From Bacteroidia bacterium (GTDB lineage Bacteria > Bacteroidota > Bacteroidia > Cytophagales > Cyclobacteriaceae): a DNA stretch of 64,000 nt. This document shows, piece after piece, positions 43,953-52,335 of this stretch (its first letter is position 1; the number at the start of each line of letters is the position of its first letter). The notes under the pieces were generated by a model. The model ran no database searches, had not been told where the DNA came from, and saw only the letters and a program-made list of their open reading frames with translations. The stretch lies in assembly GCA_030426345.1 (NCBI GenBank), contig JAUHYU010000012.1, forward strand, positions 1-64,000, in the 5' to 3' direction. The position numbers were made by a program, and so were the translations under genes.

Positions 43953-46952
43953 ATGAAAATATTAGGCTTTTTGTCCTTTATCTTATTTTCCATTACCCAA
44001 GGGTTTGCACAGGAAAATTCAATATTAAACCCGAATCTCTACGGCACGGGAAGTTGGGATGAAGATTCACTAGGAAATCATCGTGTTGTCATACAAGTGG
44101 AGAAAAAGGCTGATGTCGTTCTTGCTCATATTCCATGGCGCAGGAGGGATTTGAATCCGGAGAAAAAGGGAGTGATTATCACAAATGCTTCTTCGGGGGT
44201 GATCGTGAAAAATATGCTTTCAGTAAACATAAATCGTGAATTTGGCGATATGCTGTTTCAGCCAACTGAGCCCGGAGAGTATTACGTTTATTATCAAAAA
44301 TATGTCATGGGAGGAAGGCGAAATTATCCAACGGTCACCTATCCGGTGTTCAAGCCCAAAGCAGATCAGGACTGGTTATCGAAGGCTACTTCTAAGGCTA
44401 AAAAATCACACAAACTTCATAAGGCAAAACTAGTGCAATTCCAATCAATTGATGAGTTCAATTCATTCTATCCAATGGAAGTCATTGCCACTGAAGAGGA
44501 AACAAAGAGTATAATCCATGACAATCAAAATGTGGACTATTTGCTTTTTCCAGAAAAGCGTGAAAATTCCATAAGAATGACCACCGACCTTCCATTGAAA
44601 TGGATTCAAGATGGTGTAACCAATGCATTTTCCGGGCAGGCAATGAAGGGGGAATATTACTCATTTCAAATTGGCCTTTTTGCGGCCAATAAAAATATTG
44701 AAGATATAAAGGTAGATTTTTCCGGGCTTCAAAGTCATGGAAAAATGGGCATTTATGCAGATGCATTTACCTGTTTTAATACCGAAGGGACTGATTGGGA
44801 AGGCAACCCGATGGAGAAGGCAATCAATGTCGATCAGGGGAAAGTGCAGGCATTTTGGATTGGTGTGCAGGTTCCTGAAAATATTGAAGCTGGAAAATAT
44901 GAAGGTGTCGTAACGGTAAAAGCCGCAAATTCAGCAGAGACAAAAGTGAATGTTATCTTGGAAGTGACACAGGAAATGATAGCTGCACATGGTGACAATG
45001 AGCCAGAGAGGCTTTCGCGATTGCGCTGGCTCAATTCCACGCTGGCAGAAGACGATGGGATTGTCGCACCGTATGTTCCGCTACAGGTAGATGGCAACTC
45101 TGTGCGGTGCCTTGGACGGGAAGTTGTATTTGGTTCGGAGGGTTTCCCTGTTAGTATTAAAAGTTTTTTTAATGAAAGTGTTACTAAAATCCATGATGAA
45201 TCTAGGGAGATATTGGCAGCTCCGATTCGGTTTGTGGTAGAAACAGACAGCGGTATAGAACCATGGAAAAATGAGGGTTTTAGACCCGTTAAAAAGGGCG
45301 AAGGTGCTGTGGCTTGGGAAGTCCTGAATGAAATTCCGGGTTTGAAAATGGAAGGATTGGCACAGATGGAATTTGAAGGAAATATTGATTATAAAGTGAT
45401 GCTGACCGCTACCGAAGATATGGATATAAAAGATATCCGTTTGGAAATCCCCATGAAATCCGAAGCCAGTAAGTACATGATGGGACTTGGCGAAAAGGGC
45501 GGATTTAGACCGGAAACGGTAAATTGGAAATGGGCGGTAGAGAAAAACCAGGATGGCCCATGGGTTGGGGATGTAAATGCCGGGATTCAGGCGAGGTTTA
45601 GGGATGATAACTATTCTAGGCCGCTTAATACCAATTTTTACCAACAGAAACCGTTGAACATGCCAGTGTCTTGGGCGAACGATGGAAAGGGTGGAATTTC
45701 CATAACATCAAAGGATGAAGGCACGACCATGATAACGTCCTTTTCAGGAAGCAGGAAAATTAAAAAAGGGGAGCAACTGCATTTTTACTTCAATCTCCTG
45801 ATCACGCCTTTCCACCCAATTGATGCCAAAAACCACTGGCGCAATAGATACTATCACAGCTACCAGCCAATAGATAGTGCGATAGCTTACGGGGCAAATA
45901 CGATCAATGTGCATCATGCCAACGAGATAAACCCATTCATTAATTATCCATTTTTGCGCCCCGACAAAATGAAGGCTTATATCGACAACGCGCATGATCA
46001 CGACCTGAAAGTGAAAATTTACTATACCGTTCGCGAGCTTACCAACCATGCCCCGGAATTGTCGATGCTGCGCAGTCTTGGTGAGGAGGTTTTTTCTTAT
46101 GGCGGTGGAGGCGGGTTTTCATGGTTACAGGAGCATTTGGATCCCAATTATATCGCTGCATGGTTTGTTCCTTCGCTCAAAGATGCCGCGATTGTCAACC
46201 GTGGAATATCACGATGGCATAACTTTTATATTGAAGGCTTACATTGGTTGGTGGAGAATATTGGAATTGATGGGCTATATATTGATGATCTAGCCTTTGA
46301 CAGAACATCGATGAAAAGAATTCGAAAAGTCTTGAAGCGGGGAAATCCAAATTCGCTGATAGACCTGCATTCTGCTAATCAATTTAACCCACGTGATGGT
46401 TTCGCCAATAGCGCTAATTTATATTTAGAACATTTTCCGTTTATCGACAGGCTGTGGTTTGGGGAGTATTTTGACTATGATTTTCCACCGGAATTTTGGT
46501 TAATCGAGACCTCAGGCATTCCTTATGGGTTGATGGGAGAAATGCTTCAAGATGGTGGTAATCCATGGCGCGGGATGGTTTACGGGATGACCAGCCGTGC
46601 CCCTTGGTCGGGAGACCCAACCGCGATTTGGAAAGTGTGGGATGATTTTGGGATTGAAGAATCTGAAATGATCGGTTATTGGGATTCGTCATGCCCGGTG
46701 GCGACGGACAACGAGAAAGTAAAAGCAACCGCGTATGTCAAAGATGATCAGGTTTTGATCGCTATGGGAAACTGGCAGCCCACCGATGCAGAGATAAATC
46801 TAGAAATAGATTGGGATAAACTTGGCGTTAAGAAAGAATCTGCAAAGCTTTATGCGCCAGAGATTCAAGCATTTCAAAACGAGAATATTTTTTCGATTGA
46901 TCAGGGTATCACTGTCCCCGGAGGGAAAGGATATTTGCTTATTCTGAAATAA
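43953..46952 (+). CDS. Large secreted GH123-like glycoside hydrolase (DUF6067 type)
   Basis: 999 residues with a signal peptide (MKILGFLSFILFSITQGFAQ). The N-terminal 330 residues are beta-rich (PTEPGEYYVYYQKYVMGG, then LKWIQDGVTNAFSGQAMKGEYYSFQIGLFA, the GH123 N-domain type), and residues 640-930 form a TIM barrel whose GLYIDDLAFDR near residue 776 carries the paired acidic residues typical of the active site. Members of this family were annotated DUF6067 and are found in polysaccharide utilisation loci; related GH123 enzymes are N-acetylgalactosaminidases. The gene follows the sulfotransferases by 67 bases and is followed by chrA within 17. Substrate inferred only broadly. Confidence 0.75.
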   Translation: MKILGFLSFILFSITQGFAQENSILNPNLYGTGSWDEDSLGNHRVVIQVEKKADVVLAHIPWRRRDLNPEKKGVIITNASSGVIVKNMLSVNINREFGDMLFQPTEPGEYYVYYQKYVMGGRRNYPTVTYPVFKPKADQDWLSKATSKAKKSHKLHKAKLVQFQSIDEFNSFYPMEVIATEEETKSIIHDNQNVDYLLFPEKRENSIRMTTDLPLKWIQDGVTNAFSGQAMKGEYYSFQIGLFAANKNIEDIKVDFSGLQSHGKMGIYADAFTCFNTEGTDWEGNPMEKAINVDQGKVQAFWIGVQVPENIEAGKYEGVVTVKAANSAETKVNVILEVTQEMIAAHGDNEPERLSRLRWLNSTLAEDDGIVAPYVPLQVDGNSVRCLGREVVFGSEGFPVSIKSFFNESVTKIHDESREILAAPIRFVVETDSGIEPWKNEGFRPVKKGEGAVAWEVLNEIPGLKMEGLAQMEFEGNIDYKVMLTATEDMDIKDIRLEIPMKSEASKYMMGLGEKGGFRPETVNWKWAVEKNQDGPWVGDVNAGIQARFRDDNYSRPLNTNFYQQKPLNMPVSWANDGKGGISITSKDEGTTMITSFSGSRKIKKGEQLHFYFNLLITPFHPIDAKNHWRNRYYHSYQPIDSAIAYGANTINVHHANEINPFINYPFLRPDKMKAYIDNAHDHDLKVKIYYTVRELTNHAPELSMLRSLGEEVFSYGGGGGFSWLQEHLDPNYIAAWFVPSLKDAAIVNRGISRWHNFYIEGLHWLVENIGIDGLYIDDLAFDRTSMKRIRKVLKRGNPNSLIDLHSANQFNPRDGFANSANLYLEHFPFIDRLWFGEYFDYDFPPEFWLIETSGIPYGLMGEMLQDGGNPWRGMVYGMTSRAPWSGDPTAIWKVWDDFGIEESEMIGYWDSSCPVATDNEKVKATAYVKDDQVLIAMGNWQPTDAEINLEIDWDKLGVKKESAKLYAPEIQAFQNENIFSIDQGITVPGGKGYLLILK

Positions 46953-46969
46953 AAGCAATACTTGCATGC

Positions 46970-48181
46970 ATGAATCCGAATAAAAAGGAAAGCAGCCTTT
47001 TTCAGTTATTTGTAATCTTTTTGAAAGTAGGATCAACTTCCTTCGGGGGCTTCATGGCTCTGGTTTCTGTCGTTCAGGATGAAATGGTCAAAAATAGGAA
47101 GATCATTTCTGAAGAGGTGATCCTCGACGGCATAAGCCTGGCCTCCATCATGCCGGGGCCTCTAGCTGTTAATGTCGTTACCTATATTGGATACTATCTA
47201 AAAGGCATGAAAGGGGCATTGGTTAGTATGCTCGCTGTGATATTGCCTTCTTTTATATTGGTTCTGGTTCTGTCCTCATTGTATTTTAAATATGGAGACC
47301 TGCCATTAACGACTAAGTTTTTTGAAGGAGTTATGCCAGGGGTAGTTGCCGTAATCATCGCTGTGGCCATAAAAATGGCTCAAAAATCCATCAAAGATTC
47401 AAAGCAAATTATTTTGTGTCTGCTTTCCGGAGTGCTGCTGTTTTGGATAGGGGGATTTATCATGACGATCGGTATCATCGTGTTTGGCGGCTTGGCAGGC
47501 TGGTTTTTTTATTTTACCAAAGAAGTTCAAATCCCAGAAGATATTACAGTTGTTGAAAAAAAGGAAGGGAAAAGTGCCGTATGGTTTTTGGGTGCATTGG
47601 CATTGATAGTATTGGTGATCATCACTATTCCATACTTTTCTTGGTTAGACTTGCCGACGGAAATCCTAACCCTCAGGAAACTGGTGTTGATTTTTGGAGG
47701 TATGAGTTTTTCGCTTTTTGGTGGAGGATATGTTTTTATACCAGCGATTCAGCAAGTTGTGGTTGATCAATTGCAATGGCTTTCGGTCAAGGAATTTACT
47801 GATGGCATTGCGATGGGGCAAATCACTCCCGGTCCAATATTGATCAGTGCTGCATTTATTGGTTATAAAATCGCAAATATATTTGGTGCCTTAGTCGCAA
47901 CAATTGCGATTTTTCTTCCTTCGGGTTTGCTCATGATTCTAGGTAGTTTTTTTCTTGATTACTTAAAAAGCTCAGCCCTTTTCAAAGCTGTGTTCAAAGG
48001 AGTTCGTCCAGCAGTGATAGGAATGATCTTTTGCGCGGCAGTTAATATTGGATTGAGCCTTAATTTTGAATGGCAAACCGCTTTTTTGTTGCTGTTGATC
48101 CTGGTGCTGAACATACGCTTTAAAATAAACGCTACAATATTGATCCCGCTGTCGGGCGTTTTGGGGGTGCTGCTATTCTAA
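46970..48181 (+). CDS. ChrA-family anion transporter (chromate/sulfate type)
   Basis: 403 residues, about 10 to 12 membrane helices. Two homologous halves each open with the family signature: LKVGSTSFGGFMALVSVVQ with SIMPGPLAVNVVTYIGY (first half) and FGGMSFSLFGGGYVFIPAIQQ with GQITPGPILISAAFIGY (second half), so it is a two-domain CHR protein. ChrA proteins export chromate as an analogue of sulfate. Here it follows the GH123-like gene by 17 bases in an operon with two sulfotransferases, which suggests sulfate or a related anion as the natural cargo. Chromate resistance cannot be excluded. Confidence 0.9.
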   Translation: MNPNKKESSLFQLFVIFLKVGSTSFGGFMALVSVVQDEMVKNRKIISEEVILDGISLASIMPGPLAVNVVTYIGYYLKGMKGALVSMLAVILPSFILVLVLSSLYFKYGDLPLTTKFFEGVMPGVVAVIIAVAIKMAQKSIKDSKQIILCLLSGVLLFWIGGFIMTIGIIVFGGLAGWFFYFTKEVQIPEDITVVEKKEGKSAVWFLGALALIVLVIITIPYFSWLDLPTEILTLRKLVLIFGGMSFSLFGGGYVFIPAIQQVVVDQLQWLSVKEFTDGIAMGQITPGPILISAAFIGYKIANIFGALVATIAIFLPSGLLMILGSFFLDYLKSSALFKAVFKGVRPAVIGMIFCAAVNIGLSLNFEWQTAFLLLLILVLNIRFKINATILIPLSGVLGVLLF

Positions 48182-48218
48182 AAGGGCTGTTGTTGATTAG
48201 CTATTAAATCACCTAACA

Positions 48219-49052
48219 TCATTGCAAAGGAATTTTGATATCAAAAATTTCATCCTGAATGGCTTGGTCGATATTGTAAATGATCTTGTTGTCCAAGAAT
48301 AATTTTAAGTTTTTGACCGTGCCTGGGGGATAGGGCAAGGTGGACTTGTATTTTCCATTGGCATCGATCGGTACATTTATTCCTGCCCATTCCAGTGTCA
48401 ATACTCCTTTCGGTACCAGTCCTTGACCATCATAGATGTACCCATAGATATCCGTGGTGTAGCTTTTTTTGGTGACAATTACATCCAAGGTGTCACTGTC
48501 CTCCGGTATGGTAGCAGCAATTTGATTTTTTTGATAACTATCAATATTTGGATCAATGTTGATTTTCCTACCCCGAGCATCTGCAGGGTAAGAAATGGAA
48601 ACATGTCCTTCGTTATCAATCGCTTTAATGATGGGGCTTCCATTGGTGATGAACTGTACCTCACCACCTGTTAGCTTAGTGGCTTTTGCTTGATCTCCAT
48701 AAAAATAAATATACAGGCTAAAAGTGCCGTGTTCTGTAAAATTATTTTGAAAATAAATACCGCTATACATAAGCAACACGAAGATCATTGCGGGCCCACC
48801 AAACTCCAGGGTGCCATGGATATTTTTGCCGTTGGCCCTGGCGTAAGACTTGAGTGCACCAAATAAAAATCCGGCAGCGACCAATCCAAACGGAATAATA
48901 ATAATATAAAAAAGAACACCACTGAACATGCCTAATGTATCTGAAGTCACTAAGGATAAAATGAGAAACAAACCTATAGTGGAAGCAATAAAACCGAAGA
49001 AGGAAAAAATTGCCCATCGATAATTAGTCAGTCTTTTGGAGGTCGGCGTCAT
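48219..49052 (-). CDS. Membrane protein with C-terminal carboxypeptidase-regulatory-like domains
   Basis: 277 residues, not assigned to a known family. Three membrane helices lie at about 13-32, 42-63 and 88-102, followed by a periplasmic beta-rich part of about 170 residues. Residues 120-190 (TKLTGGEVQFITNGSPIIKAIDNEGHVSISYPADARGRKINI) and 195-277 (DVIVTKKSYTTDIYGYIYDGQGLVPKGVLTLEWAGINVPIDANGKYKSTLPY) look like small all-beta domains, the second resembling a carboxypeptidase regulatory fold. It converges with chrA (38-base gap). Function unknown; the periplasmic parts may bind protein or peptidoglycan. Confidence 0.75.
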   Translation of the reverse strand: MTPTSKRLTNYRWAIFSFFGFIASTIGLFLILSLVTSDTLGMFSGVLFYIIIIPFGLVAAGFLFGALKSYARANGKNIHGTLEFGGPAMIFVLLMYSGIYFQNNFTEHGTFSLYIYFYGDQAKATKLTGGEVQFITNGSPIIKAIDNEGHVSISYPADARGRKINIDPNIDSYQKNQIAATIPEDSDTLDVIVTKKSYTTDIYGYIYDGQGLVPKGVLTLEWAGINVPIDANGKYKSTLPYPPGTVKNLKLFLDNKIIYNIDQAIQDEIFDIKIPLQ

Positions 49053-49080
49053 CTTGATTAAAATTATTCAGGCCAAGCCT

Positions 49081-49102
49081 GTTTCATGGATTTTAGATGC
49101 CT
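49081..49102 (+). repeat. Dispersed CATGGATTTTAG repeat between divergent genes
   Basis: GTTTCATGGATTTTAG followed by ATGCCTT, core at 49085-49096, 33 bases before the start of the minus-strand membrane protein gene. Confidence 0.75.
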
Positions 49103-49222
49103 TATGAGTTCTGAAGTTTAGGTAGTATCCTAATTTGCAATTTAGTTGATATTTTACAGAAGGTTCTGAATGAAAAATAATCATTGCTTATTCTGAGATG
49201 TTCAAATTATCCAATAAGGTTT

Positions 49223-49230
49223 TATATTTG
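49223..49230 (+). promoter_or_regulatory. -7 element of the FmdB-type gene
   Basis: TATATTTG matches TAnnTTTG, 30 bases before the ATG at 49260; -33 element unclear. Confidence 0.4.
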
Positions 49231-49259
49231 CAGCAATTTTACAATAAATAAATTGAGTT

Positions 49260-49520
49260 ATGCCTTTATATGATTACGGATGTTCATCATGTGGGAACAA
49301 AAAAGAAGTCCAGCACTCGATGAGTGAAATCGGGAAGATTGAGGTTATCTGCGATAGTTGTGGACAAAAGATGAAAAAATTACTGTCTGCACCTACTTTG
49401 ATTGGTTTTGACGATGTTGGAAGAAGTGTCAGTAAAAAAGATAAAGCCGATAGTCCCAAAAAGGAAAGCCCGAAAGACACATCAGCAGCAAAACCCTCTA
49501 CTAAAAAAGATGCTGCATAG
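49260..49520 (+). CDS. FmdB-type zinc ribbon protein
   Basis: 86 residues. MPLYDYGCSSCGNKKEVQHSMSEIGKIEVICDSCGQKMKKLLSAP has CxxC at residues 8-11 and 31-34, a zinc ribbon of the FmdB/CxxC_CXXC_SSSS family, present in most bacteria. The remaining 40 residues are lysine- and serine-rich and disordered. The original FmdB was proposed to regulate formamidase genes, but the general role is unknown; a binding or adaptor role is likely. It converges with feoB. Confidence 0.9.
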   Translation: MPLYDYGCSSCGNKKEVQHSMSEIGKIEVICDSCGQKMKKLLSAPTLIGFDDVGRSVSKKDKADSPKKESPKDTSAAKPSTKKDAA

Positions 49521-49523
49521 TAG

Positions 49524-49553
49524 GGTTAGCATCTGATATTTAAGATGCTAATC
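49524..49553. terminator. Hairpin between converging fmdB-like gene and feoB
   Basis: TTAGCATCT (49526-49534) pairs with AGATGCTAA (49543-49551), 8-base loop. It overlaps the feoB stop and has no long T-run, so termination is plausible but not strong. Confidence 0.45.
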
Positions 49554-51774
49554 TCCAAATTAGTGCTATAGATGCAGTTACGATGATGCCCAAAGCAATT
49601 GGCATAAAAGTGGATACCAGCGTCCACTTCACACTTTTAGTTTCTTTGAAAATGGTATAAATCGTGGTGCTACACGGATTGTGAATCAATGAGAATAGCA
49701 TTAGGTTGACTGCAGTTAGTAGGGTAAACCCTCCATTTTTTAGTATACCTTCTAGCGAATCAATTGAGGTTGCATCAAATATAACCCCTGCTCCGGCATT
49801 GTGTCCTTGTGCTCCGGTCATCAAAACAATCAGCATCAAAATGGTAGGAATCACAATTTCATTGGCTGGAATGGCCACAATATATGCCACAAGGATGATC
49901 CCATTCAGTCCCAAAAACCACCCCATAGGATCTAGAAAATGGATCATGTGAGCAGCAATTGGCTCCCCAGAGATATTAATATTGGAAATTAGCCAGATAA
50001 TTGCTCCGGCAGGAAGTGCAAAAACAACAGCTCGCCACAACACAAACATAGTTCTATCTATCAACGAAGTATAAAGTGTTTGCCAAAACTTAGGCACACG
50101 ATATGGTGGCAACTCCAAGCTAAACACAGAAGGTTGCCCCTTCAGTACGGTTTTTGACAATCCGTAAGAAACGAGAAATGTCAATAATACACCTAAAAGC
50201 GCTACGCCCACGACCGCCATGGCAGAGACAAATCCCGCAAGATGTGCAGGTACCAATGCCCCAATAAAAATGGTGGCAAGCAATATTTGGGTGGGCCAGC
50301 GCCCATTACAGATCGCAAAATTATTTGTAATGATTGCAATTAACCTTTCCCTTGGAGAATCAATGATGCGGGTAGCTACTACACCTGCGGCATTGCATCC
50401 AAATCCCATCATCATAGTCATGACTTGTTTGCCATGTGCCCCTGCTTTTTTGAATAAATTATCCATGTTAAATGCTACTCTAGGCAAATAACCAAAATCT
50501 TCCAGCAAGGTAAACATGGGAAAAAATATAGCCATGGGAGGGAGCATAACGCTAATCACCCAAGCGGTAGAGAGGTACATCCCATCAATCAAAAAACCAC
50601 TCAGCCACCATGGGAAATTCATGGATTCTGCACCGCTTTTTAGAAGAGGGTGGATCGTGCCGACAAGCAGGTCAAACAGCATGGCTGATGGCACATTGGC
50701 TCCCGCTATGGTGAGCCAAAACATCAATGCAAACAGCAAAAACATCACTGGGTAGCCGAACAACGGACTTATAAATACTTTATCAAGAAAAAGGTCTAGG
50801 TTGAATCTTCGCTTTTCGCCTTTCCTAACTACTGCTTTTTCTGCGATTTTTCCAGCTTCATGAAAAGTTCTTTCGACTAATCGGTCATGGAAATTAGCAG
50901 GTAATTTTTTTCTGAATTTATCTGCCGATTCTAAAATAGAAGCAGCTTTAGTTTCATGGATTTCAGAGGCATTTTCAATAGATTTTCCAGAGATCAACTG
51001 CTCAAGGTCGCCATTCTTCAATGCTTCGATCAGGCTTGAGTCGCCATCTAATAATCGGGAGGCAAGCCACTTTAGGTTTGGTAAATCTGGGTATGCTTCC
51101 GCAAGAATTTTGCGCAAGCTTTCTACTGATTTATCAATTTCTGTTGGAAGATCCAAAATAGACCTTGCCTTCAATGGATCAGAAGAATTGGCAATGGTTT
51201 CTATCTGAGTCAATAGTTCATAAATACCGGTTTCATCTCGCGCAGCGGTCAAAACTACGGGCACCCCCAAATCCCTGGAAAGGACTTTGGCATCTATGTA
51301 TATCCCGTTCTTTTTCGCCTCGTCGATCAGGTTGACGCAGACAATAGCTCTAGATGATATTTCGAGCATTTGCAATACCAAATTCAAATTGCGTTCTAAT
51401 CGGGTGGCATCAACAACAATAACAGTGACATCTGGTTTGCCAAACAAAACAAAATTCCGCGCGATTTCCTCTTCCAAACTGGAGGAGATCAGCGAATATG
51501 TGCCCGGCAAATCAATTACTTTGTATTTATAATCGTGGTAAGAATAACTTCCCTCAGATCTAGCTACCGTCTTTCCCGTCCAGTTGCCAGTATGCTGTCG
51601 CAAACCTGTCAGAGCATTAAAAATGGTGCTTTTTCCTGTGTTAGGGTTGCCAGCTAAAGCGATGATATAATCTGCATTTTCTGCATTTACGCCAAGCCTT
51701 TGAAGGTTTAGCTTGTCATGGATCGGGCAGCTTTCACAATTTTTGTGAGCCGGATCGATTTTTAATGAAGCCAC
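49540..51774 (-). CDS. feoB: Ferrous iron transporter B
   Basis: 744 residues. A short cysteine-bearing N-terminal extension (KNCESCPIHD, residues 11-20) precedes the GTPase: G1 GNPNTGKST (42-50), G3 DLPGTYSL, G4 CVNLIDEA. The membrane half starts near 345 with two gate repeats and conserved cysteines (GFGCNAAGV, HNPCSTTIYTI). It imports Fe(II) across the inner membrane using GTP. feoA ends three bases before it. The C-terminal half includes a dispersed-motif copy at 50955 (CATGGATTTCAGAGGC). Confidence 0.96.
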   Translation of the reverse strand: MASLKIDPAHKNCESCPIHDKLNLQRLGVNAENADYIIALAGNPNTGKSTIFNALTGLRQHTGNWTGKTVARSEGSYSYHDYKYKVIDLPGTYSLISSSLEEEIARNFVLFGKPDVTVIVVDATRLERNLNLVLQMLEISSRAIVCVNLIDEAKKNGIYIDAKVLSRDLGVPVVLTAARDETGIYELLTQIETIANSSDPLKARSILDLPTEIDKSVESLRKILAEAYPDLPNLKWLASRLLDGDSSLIEALKNGDLEQLISGKSIENASEIHETKAASILESADKFRKKLPANFHDRLVERTFHEAGKIAEKAVVRKGEKRRFNLDLFLDKVFISPLFGYPVMFLLFALMFWLTIAGANVPSAMLFDLLVGTIHPLLKSGAESMNFPWWLSGFLIDGMYLSTAWVISVMLPPMAIFFPMFTLLEDFGYLPRVAFNMDNLFKKAGAHGKQVMTMMMGFGCNAAGVVATRIIDSPRERLIAIITNNFAICNGRWPTQILLATIFIGALVPAHLAGFVSAMAVVGVALLGVLLTFLVSYGLSKTVLKGQPSVFSLELPPYRVPKFWQTLYTSLIDRTMFVLWRAVVFALPAGAIIWLISNINISGEPIAAHMIHFLDPMGWFLGLNGIILVAYIVAIPANEIVIPTILMLIVLMTGAQGHNAGAGVIFDATSIDSLEGILKNGGFTLLTAVNLMLFSLIHNPCSTTIYTIFKETKSVKWTLVSTFMPIALGIIVTASIALIWRLAS

Positions 51775-51777
51775 AGC

Positions 51778-52059
51778 TTACGCAGGAGATATGTTGATTT
51801 TGCTGGCCTGAATTTTTCTAAGAGCTATCAAGCCGCCTTTGATGCGGTAAGCTGTAGGGTCGTGGAATGGACTGCTGACCTCTACCTCTACCAGTGACCC
51901 AGGAACAAAACCCATGTCCATCAATCGCTGTCTTTCCACTCCTTGACAATCCTCAGATAGATTTCTGATGAATGCTTTCTGCCCCGGAATTAGATCAGAT
52001 AAAATGGTACTGGTTTTATGGATAACTTCTTTCCCTTTCTTTTTGAATATATTAAACAT
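51778..52059 (-). CDS. feoA: Ferrous iron transport protein A
   Basis: 93 residues; an SH3-like FeoA domain occupies residues 18-90: LIPGQKAFIRNLSEDCQGVERQRLMDMGFVPGSLVEVEVSSPF, then YRIKGGLIALRKIQASKINI. FeoA binds or modulates FeoB at the cytosolic face. The first 15 residues (MFNIFKKKGKEVIHK) are basic and extra to the domain. It is the first gene of feoAB, with a canonical promoter and two palindromes upstream. Confidence 0.95.
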   Translation of the reverse strand: MFNIFKKKGKEVIHKTSTILSDLIPGQKAFIRNLSEDCQGVERQRLMDMGFVPGSLVEVEVSSPFHDPTAYRIKGGLIALRKIQASKINISPA

Positions 52060-52096
52060 TGTTTCGTATCATTTAAAATGAATAAACTATGTGCTA

Positions 52097-52127
52097 CAAA
52101 TTTAATATTTGATTAATCAAATTCAAA
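52097..52127 (-). promoter_or_regulatory. feoAB promoter, Bacteroidetes type
   Basis: On the minus strand TTTG (52127-52124), a 19-base spacer, then TAAATTTG (52104-52097): an exact match to the Bacteroidetes promoter pattern. Transcription would start near 52090, about 30 bases before the feoA ATG. Confidence 0.65.
52107..52122. promoter_or_regulatory. 16-bp palindrome inside the feoAB promoter spacer
   Basis: ATTTGATTAATCAAAT is a perfect palindrome lying between the -33 and -7 elements, an ideal repressor position. AATATTTGA/TCAAATATT arms (52104-52112, 52123-52131) extend the symmetry. Confidence 0.45.
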
Positions 52128-52150
52128 TATTTAGTAAATAAAAAAATAAA

Positions 52151-52166
52151 TTTAGACACATCTAAA
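52151..52166. promoter_or_regulatory. DtxR/MntR-like box upstream of feoAB
   Basis: TTTAGA-CACA-TCTAAA inverted repeat resembles metal-dependent DtxR/MntR boxes (TTTAGG...CCTAAA form). It lies about 25 bases upstream of the -33 element. Confidence 0.4.
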
Positions 52167-52269
52167 AATAAATACGATTGAATTTCATCAAGGTTTCACT
52201 TTAATAGGGTTTATTAGCAAGAGCCTTGAGTACTAATTTTTAGAAAGCAGGGGTGATTTCCATGAAAAT

Positions 52270-52313
52270 GATATTATAAAAAAATCCATGTACTCTTGAG
52301 TACATGGATTTTT
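52270..52313 (-). terminator. Terminator of the DUF1080 gene, built from the dispersed motif
   Basis: AAAAATCCATGTACTC (52280-52295) pairs perfectly with GAGTACATGGATTTTT (52298-52313): a 16-bp complementary stem with two bases between (in practice a 4-6 base loop). Read leftward it is followed by TT and AT-rich sequence. Both arms contain the CATGGATTT motif. Confidence 0.75.
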
Positions 52314-52323
52314 GATGGTTTTT
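52303..52323 (+). repeat. Dispersed repeat, right arm of the DUF1080 terminator
   Basis: CATGGATTTTTGATGG followed by TTTTTT, matching the copies at 15855 and 62214 with one substitution. Confidence 0.6.
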
Positions 52324-52335
52324 TGCTCTCGAAGC

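Larger units (their letters stand above)
52060..52335. other. feoA promoter region and DUF1080 terminator
   Basis: About 275 bases holding the feoA promoter and its operators (left) and the terminator hairpin of the convergent-side DUF1080 gene (right). No gene of its own. Confidence 0.6.

Noticed and set aside
46970-48181. Chromate resistance island
   Set aside because: Only chrA is present; no chrB, chrF or mobile-element genes, and the operon context points to sulfur metabolism.
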